NCBI GenBank assembly: GCA_902168115.1 | Contig: CABHPB010000001.1 | Location: 1 to 59,815, forward strand | Direction of reading: 5' to 3' | DNA: 59,815 bases | Origin: an uncultured Methylopila sp. | GTDB taxonomy: Bacteria; Pseudomonadota; Alphaproteobacteria; Rhizobiales; Methylopilaceae | Notes under the pieces: generated by a model | What the model was told of the DNA's origin: nothing | Seen by the model: only the letters and a program-made list of their open reading frames with translations | Database searches by the model: none | Made by a program: the position numbers and the translations under genes | Shown: piece by piece, positions 17,981 to 26,914 of the stretch | Layout of the letters: every line of letters begins with the position of its first letter | How positions within the stretch are numbered: position 1 is the stretch's first letter

Positions 17981-18709
17981 TTGACCACGGAAGATTTCAA
18001 ACGCGCCGCCGCGGAGGCGGCGCTCGCTTATGTCGAGTCCGGCATGAAGCTCGGCCTCGGCACAGGGACGACCGCCGCGCATTTCGTCGAGCTGCTCGGC
18101 GAGAAGGTGGCTGACGGCTTCGACATCGTCGGCGTGCCGACCTCCGAGGCGACGCGCGAGCTGGCGGAGCGCCACGGCGTGCCGCTGACGACGCTGAAGG
18201 ACACGCCGGAGCTCGACCTCACGGTCGACGGCGCCGACGAGATCGATCCGCAGCTTCGCCTCATCAAGGGCGGCGGCGCCGCGCTGCTGCGCGAGAAGAT
18301 CGTCGCATTCGCCTCCAGGCGCATGATCGTCATCGCGGACGCCACCAAGCGCGTCGAACATCTCGGCGCCTTCCCGCTGCCGATCGAGGTCGTGCCGTTC
18401 GGCAAGGAGACGACGCGCCGGGCCATCGCCAAGCTCGCCAAGGAGCTCGGCGGCTCCGGCGAGGTCGACATCCGGCGCGCCGAGGACGAGTGCCCGGTCG
18501 TCACAGACAGCGGCCACATCATCGTCGACGCCCATTTCGGCCGAATCGACGATCCCCAGAAGGTCGCCGACGCGCTGAACCGCATCCCGGGCGTGGTCGA
18601 GCACGGCCTGTTCATCGGGTTCGCCGAGCGGGCGATCCTGGCCGGCCCCGACGGCGTGTTCGAACTCGAGCCGCTGGACCTGTCGGCTCCTCAAAGGAAG
18701 ATCGCATGA
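17981..18709 (+). CDS. rpiA: Ribose-5-phosphate isomerase A
   Basis: RpiA interconverts ribose 5-phosphate and ribulose 5-phosphate in the pentose phosphate pathway. The 242-residue protein has the phosphate-binding [16 protein letters not shown] near residue 25, the catalytic [20 protein letters not shown] (Asp and Glu near residues 85-90), and [11 protein letters not shown]. Translation begins at TTG with AAAGGA upstream. Its stop codon overlaps the next ATG. Confidence 0.96.
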   Translation: MTTEDFKRAAAEAALAYVESGMKLGLGTGTTAAHFVELLGEKVADGFDIVGVPTSEATRELAERHGVPLTTLKDTPELDLTVDGADEIDPQLRLIKGGGAALLREKIVAFASRRMIVIADATKRVEHLGAFPLPIEVVPFGKETTRRAIAKLAKELGGSGEVDIRRAEDECPVVTDSGHIIVDAHFGRIDDPQKVADALNRIPGVVEHGLFIGFAERAILAGPDGVFELEPLDLSAPQRKIA

Positions 18710-19215
18710 CGTCGCTTCTCGCTCGCCGCGCCCGCGCCGGATTTCTGACGGCCTCGCTCCTGATCGCGGCCGCGGCGCCCGCCGCCGCCCAGTCCGCGCA
18801 GCCCGACCAGCTCCAGGCGGCGCGCGAGGTGATCGAGCTGTCGGGGGCCGCCTCGAGCCTTCGCGACATCGTGCCGGTGTTCTTCGACGAGGCGCGCCAG
18901 ACCTTCACCCGCACGCGCCCCGAGATCGCCAAGGATCTCGACGAGGCCATCAAGGTGGTTACGCCGGAGTTCGAGAAGCGCCGCGACCAGCTGATGACCG
19001 ACATCGCGATCGTCTACGCCCAGCGCTTCACCGCGCAGGAGCTCGGCGAGATCAAGGCGTTCTACCTGACCCCGACGGGCAAGAAGCTGGTCGGCAGCAT
19101 GCCGGGCATCCTGCAGGAGAGCTACCAGAAGACCCAGATCTGGAGCGCCCGGATGAGCCAGGAGATCGTCTCGCGCCTGCGCGCCGAGATGAAGAAGCGC
19201 GGCGTCGACATCTGA
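18706..19215 (+). CDS. Secreted DUF2059 domain protein
   Basis: The 169-residue protein has a signal peptide ([20 protein letters not shown], then AAAAPAAAQ) and a DUF2059 domain from about residue 95. The motif [20 protein letters not shown] followed by [15 protein letters not shown] marks the family. DUF2059 proteins are periplasmic and have no firm function. It is coupled to rpiA by an ATGA overlap. Confidence 0.9.
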   Translation: MTSLLARRARAGFLTASLLIAAAAPAAAQSAQPDQLQAAREVIELSGAASSLRDIVPVFFDEARQTFTRTRPEIAKDLDEAIKVVTPEFEKRRDQLMTDIAIVYAQRFTAQELGEIKAFYLTPTGKKLVGSMPGILQESYQKTQIWSARMSQEIVSRLRAEMKKRGVDI

Positions 19216-19343
19216 CCCGCCGCCGCGCGGCGACGATCGGGCCTTAGGGCCCGCGCGCCGTAGCGTTCGAACTGTCTCGCGCCCGACCGGGCGCGCCGCG
19301 CGGGGGATGTCCATCCTCCGCGTTTTCTTCGAAGGGCTGTCCG

Positions 19344-20705
19344 ATGAGCGAGCGCGACGTCGACCTTTTCGTCATCGGCGCGGGTTCCGGCGGCGTGCGG
19401 GCCGCGCGCATCGCGGCGACCCACGGCGCGCGCGTCGCGATCGCGGAGGAGCACCGCATCGGCGGCACCTGCGTGATCCGCGGCTGCGTGCCGAAGAAGC
19501 TGCTCGTCTACGCCAGCCGGTTTCCGGACGCCTTCGAGGACAGCGCCGGCTTCGGCTGGACGCTGCCGGAGGAGCCGACCTTCTCCTGGCCCGCGCTGAT
19601 CGCGGCCAAGGACAAGGAGATCGCGCGGCTTTCAGCGATCTACGAGCAGAACCTCGGCAAGGCCAACGTCGCCATCCATCGCCAGCGCGCCGTGATCGCC
19701 GGGCCGAACGCGGTGAAGCTCGCGGACGGAACGCAGATCACCGCCGGGCGCATTCTCGTCGCGACCGGCGGCAAGCCCGTCGCGCCGGACTTTGCGGGCG
19801 CCGAGCACGCGATCTCCTCGAACGAGGCGTTCGACCTGAAGGCGCTGCCCGAGCGGATCGCGATTAGCGGCGGCGGCTACATCGCGATCGAGTTCGCCGG
19901 CATCTTCGCCGGCCTCGGCTCGAAGGTCACGCTGATCCATCGCGGCGCGAAGCTGCTGCGCGGTTTCGACGAGGACGTCCGGGACGAGGTGATGGCGGGC
20001 CTCGAGCGTCGCGGCGTCGAGCTCGTTCTGTCCGACCATGTCGAGCGCATCGACCGCGACGGCGACCTCAGGATCGTCCGGACCTGCGCCGGCCGCACGC
20101 TCGAAGTCGAGCAGGCGATGCTGGCGATCGGCCGCCGGCCGCTCGTCTCGGGGCTCGGCCTCGAGAGCGTCGGCGTCGCCTTCGACCACAAGGGCGCGAT
20201 CCAGGTCGACGCGTCCTCGCAGACCACGGTCCCGTCGATCTACGCCATCGGCGACGTCACCGACCGGCTGAACCTGACGCCGGTCGCGATCCGCGAGGGC
20301 CACGCCTTCGCCGACACGGTCTACGGGAGCAGGCCGGTGACGGTCGATCACTCCAACGTACCGACCGCCGTGTTCGCGACCCCCGAGGTCGGAACCGTCG
20401 GCCTCACCGAGGAGGAGGCCCGCGGGCGCGGCGAGGTCGACATCTACAAGGCGCGCTTCCGGCCGATGAAGTCGACGCTCTCCGGTCGGGACGACAAGGT
20501 GCTGATGAAGCTCGTGGTCGACGCCGCGACCGACCGGATGCTCGGCGTCCACATCGTCGGAGAGGACGCCGCCGAGATGGTCCAGATCGCCGCCATCGCG
20601 GTGAAGATGGGCGCGACCAAGGCGGACTTCGACGCGACCATGGCGCTGCATCCGAGCGCCGCCGAGGAGCTCGTGACGCTGAGGACCAAGTGGACGGCCG
20701 GGTGA
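19344..20705 (+). CDS. gor: Glutathione-disulfide reductase
   Basis: This flavoenzyme reduces glutathione disulfide with NADPH. The 453-residue protein begins with an FAD motif (LFVIGAGSGGVRAARIAA) and carries the redox-active disulfide in GGTCVIRGCVPKKLL. A second nucleotide fold follows (IAISGGGYIAIEFAGIFAGLG), with the YAIGDVTDRLNLTPVA strand. The C-terminal dimer interface has the catalytic His in ALHPSAAEELVTLR. The latter matches glutathione reductases, not mercuric or lipoamide dehydrogenases. Confidence 0.95.
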   Translation: MSERDVDLFVIGAGSGGVRAARIAATHGARVAIAEEHRIGGTCVIRGCVPKKLLVYASRFPDAFEDSAGFGWTLPEEPTFSWPALIAAKDKEIARLSAIYEQNLGKANVAIHRQRAVIAGPNAVKLADGTQITAGRILVATGGKPVAPDFAGAEHAISSNEAFDLKALPERIAISGGGYIAIEFAGIFAGLGSKVTLIHRGAKLLRGFDEDVRDEVMAGLERRGVELVLSDHVERIDRDGDLRIVRTCAGRTLEVEQAMLAIGRRPLVSGLGLESVGVAFDHKGAIQVDASSQTTVPSIYAIGDVTDRLNLTPVAIREGHAFADTVYGSRPVTVDHSNVPTAVFATPEVGTVGLTEEEARGRGEVDIYKARFRPMKSTLSGRDDKVLMKLVVDAATDRMLGVHIVGEDAAEMVQIAAIAVKMGATKADFDATMALHPSAAEELVTLRTKWTAG

Positions 20706-22156
20706 GCGCCGCCGAAGGCGCCGCCGCGCCGCTCGACGATGCGCGCAAGCGCCAGATCGTCGTCGGCGTGCTGACGGCGATGTTCCTCGCCGCGCTCGAC
20801 CAGACGATCGTCGCGCCGGCCATGACCACGATCGGCCAGTCGCTCGGCCATGTGCAGTATCTGCCCTGGGTGATCTCGGCCTACCTGATCACCGGCACCG
20901 CGGTGACGCCGCTCTACGGCAAGCTGGCGGACATCCACGGCCGCCGCCCGATCCTGTTCCTCGCCGTCTCGATCTTCATGGTCGGCTCGATCGTCTGCGC
21001 GATCGCGCCGACCCTCGCCGTGCTGATCGGGGGCAGGGCGATCCAGGGGCTCGGCGGCGGGGGGCTGATCGCGCTCGCCCAGACCGTGCTCGGCGATCTG
21101 GTGCCGCCCAAGCAGCGCGCCAAGTTCGCGGCGCAGATCTCCGCGGTCTGGGCGACGGCGAGCCTCGCCGGCCCGATCGTCGGCGGCGTGTTCGCGCAGC
21201 ACCTGCACTGGTCGCTGGTGTTCTGGATCAACCTGCCGATCGGCCTCGTCGCCTTCGCGATGATGAGCGGGCCGCTGAAGCACCTGCCGTTCCGCCCCCG
21301 GCCACATCGTCTCGACGTGCCGGGCGCCGCGCTCGTCGTCGCGGGGACATCGTCCGCGATGCTCGCGCTGTCGCTCGGGCGCATGAGCGGGGAATGGGGC
21401 TCTCCCTCCGTGCTCGGACTCGCGGGCGCAGCCGTCCTCGCGGCGGGCCTGTTCGCCTGGCGCGTGCTGAGCTTCGAGGAGCCGCTGATCCCGGTCTCCG
21501 TCCTCAAGGACCGCGTCGTGGCGTTCGGCACGAGCGCGGTCGCGCTCGGCATGGCCGCCTTCGTCGGGCTGACCACCATCGTCCCGGCCTTCTTCGAGAC
21601 ACAGGACAAGGTGAGCCCGGACATCGCCGCCATGGGGCTGATCTCGATGGGGGCGGGCGCCGTCATCGGCGCCGCGATCACCGGGCGGATGATGCCGCGC
21701 ATGCGGCGCTACCGCATGCCGGGGATCCTTGGCCACGTGCTGTCGGTGGCCTCGCTCGCCGCGTTGGCGGCGACGGCTCCGTCGGGCTCGTTCTTCCTGT
21801 CGGAAGCGCTGCTGTTCTTCTACGGTCTCGGGCTCGGCCCGATCTTCCCGATCGCGACGGTGAGCGTGCAGAACGCCGTCGCGCAGCACGATCTCGGCGC
21901 GGCGACGGGCCTGCTCGCGTTCCTGCGCTCGATGGGGGCTGCCTTCGGCGTCGCGATCCTGGGCGCGATCGTCCTTGGCGCGGGCGCGCACGGGGAAGGC
22001 GGGTCGGCGGCCGCCATGGCGATCGACCCGGAGAGCTTCCGCTGGGCGTTCCTCGTCGCCACGGCCTCGACCGCCGCGGCGCTGTGCTGCCTGATCGCGA
22101 TGCCGGAGCGGGCGTTGCGCGACACGATGGAGCCGTCCGCCCCGCCGGCGGAGTGA
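20702..22156 (+). CDS. EmrB/QacA-type MFS multidrug exporter (DHA2)
   Basis: This is a 484-residue transporter with fourteen predicted membrane helices, as in the DHA2 drug:H+ antiporters. Early motifs are LTAMFLAALDQTIVAPAMTTI and the loop GKLADIHGRRPILF; IQGLGGGGLIALAQ follows. The GTG at 20702 overlaps the gor stop (GTGA), so the exporter is coupled to glutathione reductase; a GTG at 20690 is an alternative. Linkage to gor hints at export of oxidative or electrophilic compounds, but the substrate is unknown. Confidence 0.9.
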   Translation: MSAAEGAAAPLDDARKRQIVVGVLTAMFLAALDQTIVAPAMTTIGQSLGHVQYLPWVISAYLITGTAVTPLYGKLADIHGRRPILFLAVSIFMVGSIVCAIAPTLAVLIGGRAIQGLGGGGLIALAQTVLGDLVPPKQRAKFAAQISAVWATASLAGPIVGGVFAQHLHWSLVFWINLPIGLVAFAMMSGPLKHLPFRPRPHRLDVPGAALVVAGTSSAMLALSLGRMSGEWGSPSVLGLAGAAVLAAGLFAWRVLSFEEPLIPVSVLKDRVVAFGTSAVALGMAAFVGLTTIVPAFFETQDKVSPDIAAMGLISMGAGAVIGAAITGRMMPRMRRYRMPGILGHVLSVASLAALAATAPSGSFFLSEALLFFYGLGLGPIFPIATVSVQNAVAQHDLGAATGLLAFLRSMGAAFGVAILGAIVLGAGAHGEGGSAAAMAIDPESFRWAFLVATASTAAALCCLIAMPERALRDTMEPSAPPAE

Positions 22157-22186
22157 TCCGCCGAAGGAGCGGAGCCTGCGAGCCTG

Positions 22187-23086
22187 TCAGGCCAGCAGGA
22201 AGTGGCCGTCGTCCAGCAGCGACGCGTTCTTGGAGTTGATCGTGAAGTCGGCGGCGCCGTCGCCGTCGATGTCGCCCATGATCTTCGAGCCCTGCACGCG
22301 CAGTTCGCCGGCGACGCCGTTGAACGCGTCGCCGTGGATGAACGTGAAGGACTGATGTCCCGCCGTGCCGACGTCGGCGTCGAAGCCCCGGAAGTCGAGC
22401 ACGTCGCCGCCGGGATTGCGGTTGAAGTCGACGATCTTGTCGCCGTTCGCCTGCTTTGCGGAGGTGAACAGGAAGGTGTCGGACCCTGAGCCGCCGTCGA
22501 GCTCGTCCTTGCCGAAGCCGCCGTCGAGAGAGTCGTTGCCCTGGGCGCCGCTCAGCTTGTCCTTGCCGGCTCCCCCGAGCAGCACGTCGTCGCCCTCCGA
22601 GCCGCCGACATCGTCATTGCCGCCGCCGCCCGTGAGGAGGTCGTTCCCTGTGCCGCCAGTGAGTTGGTCGTCGCCCGCCGCGCCGTTGAGGGAATCGTCG
22701 CCCTTGAGGCCGAACAGCCTGTCGTCGCCCGAGCCGGAGACGAAGACGTCGTCGCCCGTGCTGCCCTTCAGGGTGACGGGCTTGGACAGGATGTCGTCGA
22801 AGTCTCCGGTCTGGACCGCCTCGAGAACATCTTCGACGCTCAGTCCGATCTGTTTGATCGTCAGGAGCCCCGTGCCGTCGTCGGTTTCGAATTTCAGCTG
22901 ATCGACCGTTCCCGAAACCGGAACTCCGTTGTTGTATTCGAAATCGCTGCCGCTGAAGGTAAGGACATGATCGTCGCTCGCGAGCTCGAAACGCTTCGCG
23001 CCGCGGTTCTGGATGTCGATGTCTTCTGAACTGAACGCCAGAAGATCTTCGAATGCGTCGGGATCTTTCAGGGTGATGCTCGGCAT
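22187..23086 (-). CDS. RTX-repeat calcium-binding protein, probable type I secretion substrate
   Basis: The 299-residue protein has an N-terminal domain of about 105 residues, then about ten GGxGxDxLx nonapeptides from residue 108 to 210 (for example GGTGNDLLTGGGGNDDVGGS). These bind calcium and fold as a beta roll outside the cell. There is no N-terminal signal peptide. The C-terminus ends in hydrophobic LLDDGHFLLA, as in type I secretion signals. An EF-hand-like DIDGDGAADFTIN lies near residue 275. No ABC exporter is adjacent. The function is unknown; it is too short to carry a large enzymatic domain. Confidence 0.88.
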   Translation of the reverse strand: MPSITLKDPDAFEDLLAFSSEDIDIQNRGAKRFELASDDHVLTFSGSDFEYNNGVPVSGTVDQLKFETDDGTGLLTIKQIGLSVEDVLEAVQTGDFDDILSKPVTLKGSTGDDVFVSGSGDDRLFGLKGDDSLNGAAGDDQLTGGTGNDLLTGGGGNDDVGGSEGDDVLLGGAGKDKLSGAQGNDSLDGGFGKDELDGGSGSDTFLFTSAKQANGDKIVDFNRNPGGDVLDFRGFDADVGTAGHQSFTFIHGDAFNGVAGELRVQGSKIMGDIDGDGAADFTINSKNASLLDDGHFLLA

Positions 23087-23412
23087 TGTCTTTGTCCTTG
23101 TGAATTACGAGCAATCGATCCAAGGTCATTTGAAGAAAATGCGCCGCTTGGTTGCACCATAGGCGCGCGTTCGCGGGTAAAGCCAAAAATAGTCCAAAGT
23201 CTGCGATCACGTTGTCGTGATCGTTTTGATGGAGCGCGAGGCCCCATATGTGCGAGGGGGCGGCTGCCGGTCGGCCGACGGCGACGGACGTCCCGGTAGC
23301 CCTCGCCGTTCTCTGGTGATAGAGACCGCCCGAACGAGCGGCCGCATGCGGCCGGGCGACGCATCTCCGTTACCCGAGACGGCGCGTCGCCGAACACTGG
23401 AGCTGGAAAGTC
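23087..23412. other. Structured intergenic region between RTX gene and DAHP synthase
   Basis: This 326-base divergent region holds three inverted repeats in the orientation of the DAHP synthase transcript. CGATCACG/CGTGATCG with a TTGT loop and TTTT (23204-23227) looks like a terminator. CGGCCGCATGCGGCCG (23339-23354) is a perfect palindrome. GGCGACGC/GCGTCGCC (23355-23362 and 23384-23391) lies just before the start codon. No gene is visible in it. Confidence 0.5.
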
Positions 23413-24798
23413 ATGTCGGAGCGTTGGTCGCCCGCGAGCTGGCGGAAACTGCCGATCGAGCAGGCGCCGGTCTATCCTGATCTTTCCGCGCTCACCGTGG
23501 CCGAGACCCAGCTCTCGACCTTTCCGCCGCTCGTATTCGCGGGTGAGGCGCGCAAGCTGAAGCGCCAGCTCGCCAAGGTCGCGAACGGCGACGCCTTCCT
23601 GCTGCAGGGCGGCGACTGCGCCGAGGCCTTCGCCGAGCATTCGGCCGACAACATCCGCGACTTCTTCCGCGTGCTGCTGCAGATGGCGGTGGTGATGACC
23701 TACGCCGCCGCCTCGCCGGTGGTGAAGGTCGGCCGCATCGCGGGCCAGTTCGCCAAGCCCCGGTCGAGCCCGACTGAGGTCGTCGACGGCGTCGAGCTGC
23801 CGATCTACCGCGGCGACATCGTCAACGGCACGGAAGCGACGCCCGAGGCGCGCATCCCGGATCCGCGCCGCCAGCTCGAGGCCTACCGGCAGTCGGCGGC
23901 GACGCTGAACCTGCTGCGCGCCTTCGCGTCCGGCGGCTACGCCAATCTCGACTTCGTGCATCAGTGGATGCTCGGCTTCGTGAAGGAGAGCCCGCAGTCC
24001 GGCCGCTACCAGGAGGTCGCCGACCGGATCGCGGAGGCGCTCGACTTCATGCGCGCCTGCGGCATCGATCCGGAGTCCCATCCGGAGCTGAGGACGACCG
24101 ACTTCTTCACCAGCCACGAGGCGTTGCTGCTCGGCTACGAGCAGGCGCTGACGCGCGTCGACTCCACGACCGGCGACTGGTACGCGACCTCGGGCCACAT
24201 GCTCTGGATAGGCGACCGCACCCGCCAGACGGACCACGCCCATATCGAGTTCTGCCGCGGGGTGAAGAACCCGATCGGCCTGAAGTGCGGCCCGAGCCTC
24301 AAGCCCGACGAGCTGATGAAGCTCATCGACATGCTCGACCCTGACAACGAGGCGGGACGGCTGACGCTGATCATGCGCTTCGGCGCCGACAAGGTGTTCG
24401 ACCACCTGCCGGGCCTCGTGCGCGCGGTGAAGACCGGCGGCCGCAAGGTCGTGATCTCGTGCGATCCGATGCACGGCAACACGATCAAGTCGGCCTCCGG
24501 CTACAAGACGCGGCCGTTCGAGCGCATCCTGCAGGAGGTCGAGGCCTTCTTCGAGGTGTGCCGGACCGAGGGCGTCCACGCCGGCGGCGTGCATGTCGAG
24601 ATGACCGGCAAGAACGTCACCGAGTGCACCGGCGGCGCGCGCGCCATTTCGGACGCGGACTTGCGTGACCGCTACCACACGCATTGCGACCCGCGCCTCA
24701 ACGCCGAGCAGGCGATCGAGCTCGCCTTCCTCGTGGCGGAAGAGCTCAAGAAGGAGCGCGTCGCGCGCGGCCGCAGGCACGTGGTCGCGGCGGAGTAA
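23413..24798 (+). CDS. aroG: Class II 3-deoxy-7-phosphoheptulonate synthase
   Basis: This enzyme condenses phosphoenolpyruvate and erythrose 4-phosphate, the first step of the shikimate pathway. The 461-residue length and sequence are of the class II (plant/Mycobacterium) type. The N-terminal part has [15 protein letters not shown]. The metal and substrate residues lie in [14 protein letters not shown] (Cys about 65), the phosphate site [14 protein letters not shown], and [17 protein letters not shown] near the C-terminus. The gene stands alone behind a structured leader. The aroQ gene for a later pathway step is at 38.2 kb. Confidence 0.96.
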   Translation: MSERWSPASWRKLPIEQAPVYPDLSALTVAETQLSTFPPLVFAGEARKLKRQLAKVANGDAFLLQGGDCAEAFAEHSADNIRDFFRVLLQMAVVMTYAAASPVVKVGRIAGQFAKPRSSPTEVVDGVELPIYRGDIVNGTEATPEARIPDPRRQLEAYRQSAATLNLLRAFASGGYANLDFVHQWMLGFVKESPQSGRYQEVADRIAEALDFMRACGIDPESHPELRTTDFFTSHEALLLGYEQALTRVDSTTGDWYATSGHMLWIGDRTRQTDHAHIEFCRGVKNPIGLKCGPSLKPDELMKLIDMLDPDNEAGRLTLIMRFGADKVFDHLPGLVRAVKTGGRKVVISCDPMHGNTIKSASGYKTRPFERILQEVEAFFEVCRTEGVHAGGVHVEMTGKNVTECTGGARAISDADLRDRYHTHCDPRLNAEQAIELAFLVAEELKKERVARGRRHVVAAE

Positions 24799-24804
24799 GA
24801 TCCG

Positions 24805-25212
24805 TCAGGCCGCCTCGGCGCTCCGGTCGAACCGGGCGCGGGCGGCCTCGATCTCCGGATGGCGGCGCTCGGCCCACTGGACGAGCGCGGCCATCGGCTC
24901 CAGCGCCGAGCGGCCGAGCGCGGTCAGGCTGTATTCTACGCTTGGCGGCTTGGTCGGAAACACTCGCCGCGTCAGCAGTCCGTCGCGTTCGAGCTCCCTC
25001 AGCGTCTGCGTCAGCATGCGCTTGGAGATGTCCGGCACCGCGCGCCCGATCGCGCTGAAGCGTTTTGGTCCGGCGGCGAGCACGATCAGGATCAGCGTCG
25101 ACCATTTGTCGCCGATCCGGTCCAGCACGTTGCGGACCGGGCAGCGCTCGGCGTCGAGGCCCATCGCGCTCCAGGCGGCCAGTCTCTCGGACAGCAATTC
25201 GTCCGCGGACAT
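24805..25212 (-). CDS. HxlR-type winged-helix regulator
   Basis: The 135-residue protein is a single winged-helix domain of the HxlR/YtfH family. It carries the family core [20 protein letters not shown] (residues 24-43), then [31 protein letters not shown] and the wing [15 protein letters not shown] cysteine at residue 24 corresponds to the redox- or quinone-sensing cysteine of QorR-type members. It is divergent from the qorB-like reductase, with an inverted repeat between them that is a likely operator. Confidence 0.93.
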   Translation of the reverse strand: MSADELLSERLAAWSAMGLDAERCPVRNVLDRIGDKWSTLILIVLAAGPKRFSAIGRAVPDISKRMLTQTLRELERDGLLTRRVFPTKPPSVEYSLTALGRSALEPMAALVQWAERRHPEIEAARARFDRSAEAA

Positions 25213-25283
25213 CGGGAGGTTCCCTCCGGGTAACCAGGGGCGTGGAAACTGCCTCCTTACGCAGAGATAGTGCAGTCTCTAAC

Positions 25284-25315
25284 TGAGACCAATCCTCGAT
25301 ATGAGATTGGACTCA
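25284..25315. promoter_or_regulatory. Candidate HxlR operator
   Basis: TGAGACCAATC (25284-25294) and GATTGGACTCA (25305-25315) form an inverted repeat matching at 10 of 11 positions with 10 bases between. It sits 4 bases upstream of the reductase ATG in the divergent promoter, where a bound dimer would block it. Confidence 0.6.
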
Positions 25316-25319
25316 GACC

Positions 25320-26195
25320 ATGGCTTCCGAAAATCTCCGTATCCTCGTCACCGGTGCCACAGGCGAACTCGGCCGACTCGTCGTCGCACGCCTCGCCGAG
25401 GCGCACGATCCGGCGCGCATCGTCGCAGTGGTGCGCGATCCGTCGAAAGCGAAAGGCCTCGCCGCCCTCGGGGTCGAGGTCCGCGTCGCGAACTATGACG
25501 ACCCGGCTGCGCTTAAGGCCGCTTTCGCGGGCGTCGACCGCGCGCTGCTGATCTCGTCGAGCGAGGTCGGGCGGCGGGTCGAGCAGCACCGCAACGTCAT
25601 CGGCGCCGCGAAGGCGGCAAATGTCGGCCTCCTCGCCTACACCAGCCTGCTGGGCGCCGACACGTCGCAGCTCGCTCTCGCCGCCGAACATCTGGCGACC
25701 GAGCAGGCGATCGCGGCGTCCCGCCTGCCTTATGCGGTCCTGCGCAACGGCTGGTACACCGAGAACAACGTCGCCGCCGCGCCGGCTGCGATCGAGCATG
25801 GCGCGCTGCTCGGAAGCGCGGGCGAGGGGCGGTTCTCGACCGCCGCGCGACAGGACTACGCCGAGGCGGCGGTCGCCGTGCTGCTCGCCGACGAGACGCC
25901 GGCGGGACAGACCTTCGAGCTCGCCGGCGACGAGGCGTTCACGCTGCCGGAATTCGCCGCCGAGATTGGACGGCTGTCCGGCAAGCCCGTCGCCTATCGC
26001 GACCTGCCGGAGGCCGACTTCCGGGCGGCGCTCGAAGCCGCGGGGCTGCCGGCGCCCTTCGCCGCGCTGCTGGCGGATTCGGACGCCGGCGCGTCGAAGG
26101 GCGGGCTCTACAGCGACCGGACCGACCTGTCGCGCCTCATCGGCCGGCCGACGACGCCGTGGCGGCGGACGCTGGCGCAAGCGCTCACGGGCTGA
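25320..26195 (+). CDS. qorB: SDR/NmrA-type NAD(P)H:quinone oxidoreductase
   Basis: This 291-residue atypical short-chain reductase resembles E. coli QorB (YtfG). The NADP-binding motif is ILVTGATGELGRLVVARLAE near residue 8. Other marks are RVANYDDPAALKAAFAGVD, LLISSSEVGRRVEQHRNVI, YTSLLGADTS and the NGWYTENN segment, all of the QorB/NmrA-like group. It lacks the canonical catalytic Tyr-x-x-x-Lys of classical SDRs. Divergent HxlR linkage is the standard setting. Its role is probably quinone reduction or quinone sensing. Confidence 0.9.
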   Translation: MASENLRILVTGATGELGRLVVARLAEAHDPARIVAVVRDPSKAKGLAALGVEVRVANYDDPAALKAAFAGVDRALLISSSEVGRRVEQHRNVIGAAKAANVGLLAYTSLLGADTSQLALAAEHLATEQAIAASRLPYAVLRNGWYTENNVAAAPAAIEHGALLGSAGEGRFSTAARQDYAEAAVAVLLADETPAGQTFELAGDEAFTLPEFAAEIGRLSGKPVAYRDLPEADFRAALEAAGLPAPFAALLADSDAGASKGGLYSDRTDLSRLIGRPTTPWRRTLAQALTG

Positions 26196-26232
26196 GCTCC
26201 CAGAATTCCCCTCGGCGACGAAACGCCGCCGT

Positions 26233-26325
26233 CGTCCCGGCCGAAGCGCCGGGACCCATTGCCGCGAGGACTCAGGACAATCCGACGCCGCGGCGATAAT
26301 GGACCCCGGGACTGCGCCCGGGGTG
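26233..26325. repeat. Imperfect palindromic intergenic repeat
   Basis: The left part has GTCCCGGCCGAAGCGCCGGG, almost the same core as the arms at 16274 and 16372. The right part (CGCGGCGATAATGGACCCCG) is its degenerate reverse complement. The element lies in the gap between the convergent qorB and cupin genes and belongs to the same repeat family. Confidence 0.65.
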
Positions 26326-26356
26326 ACGGCGCGGGCGGCCCTGCCGAACCATGGTC

Positions 26357-26764
26357 TCAGCGGCGATACTCGTCGTCGCCGACCTGCTCCAGCCAGTCTA
26401 CGGCCTTGCCGTCGAGCTTCTCCTGGATCGCGATGTGGGTCATCGCGGTCGTGGCCGTCGCGCCGTGCCAGTGCCTTTCCCCCGGCGCGAACCAGACGAC
26501 GTCGCCGGGCCGGATCTCCTCGACCGGGCCGCCTTCGCGCTGCGCCCAGCCGAGGCCGGAGGTCACGACGAGGGTCTGGCCGAGCGGATGGGTGTGCCAC
26601 GCCGTCCGCGCGCCGGGCTCGAAGGTGACGTGCGCGCCGGCGACGCGGGCCGGGTCGCCCCGGTCGAACAGCGGATCGATGCGCACCTGCCCGGAGAACC
26701 AGTCCGAAGGGCCTTGCTGGGAGGGCCGGGAGCCGCTGCGGTCGATGTCCATGGAAGTCGCCAT
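26357..26764 (-). CDS. Cupin domain protein
   Basis: The 135-residue protein is a single cupin barrel. The metal-binding motif is [17 protein letters not shown] (two histidines, with the Gln replacing the usual Glu of motif 1 or lying nearby), and motif 2 is [18 protein letters not shown]. This resembles the small mandelonitrile-lyase/decarboxylase-like cupins, but the reaction is unknown. The frame stays open far upstream to 27523, overlapping gltX; the coding part is the conserved cupin. ATG codons at 26764 and 26752 are both possible starts. Confidence 0.85.
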   Translation of the reverse strand: MATSMDIDRSGSRPSQQGPSDWFSGQVRIDPLFDRGDPARVAGAHVTFEPGARTAWHTHPLGQTLVVTSGLGWAQREGGPVEEIRPGDVVWFAPGERHWHGATATTAMTHIAIQEKLDGKAVDWLEQVGDDEYRR

Positions 26765-26914
26765 CTCGGTCTGGGTGGAAGCGCGGGGAAGCCCGGCGTC
26801 TGGCGCCTCCATATAGACGCGGACCCCGCGCGCTCCAGTCGGACCTGCGTTGCGGCCGGACCTTTCGCGGGCTATGCGGGCCGACGCCCAATCGCCGGAA
26901 CGATACCCAGCACG

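Noticed and set aside
23068-24780. 570-codon minus-strand frame opposite DAHP synthase
   Set aside because: It is a shadow of the class II DAHP synthase frame, with no conserved motif.
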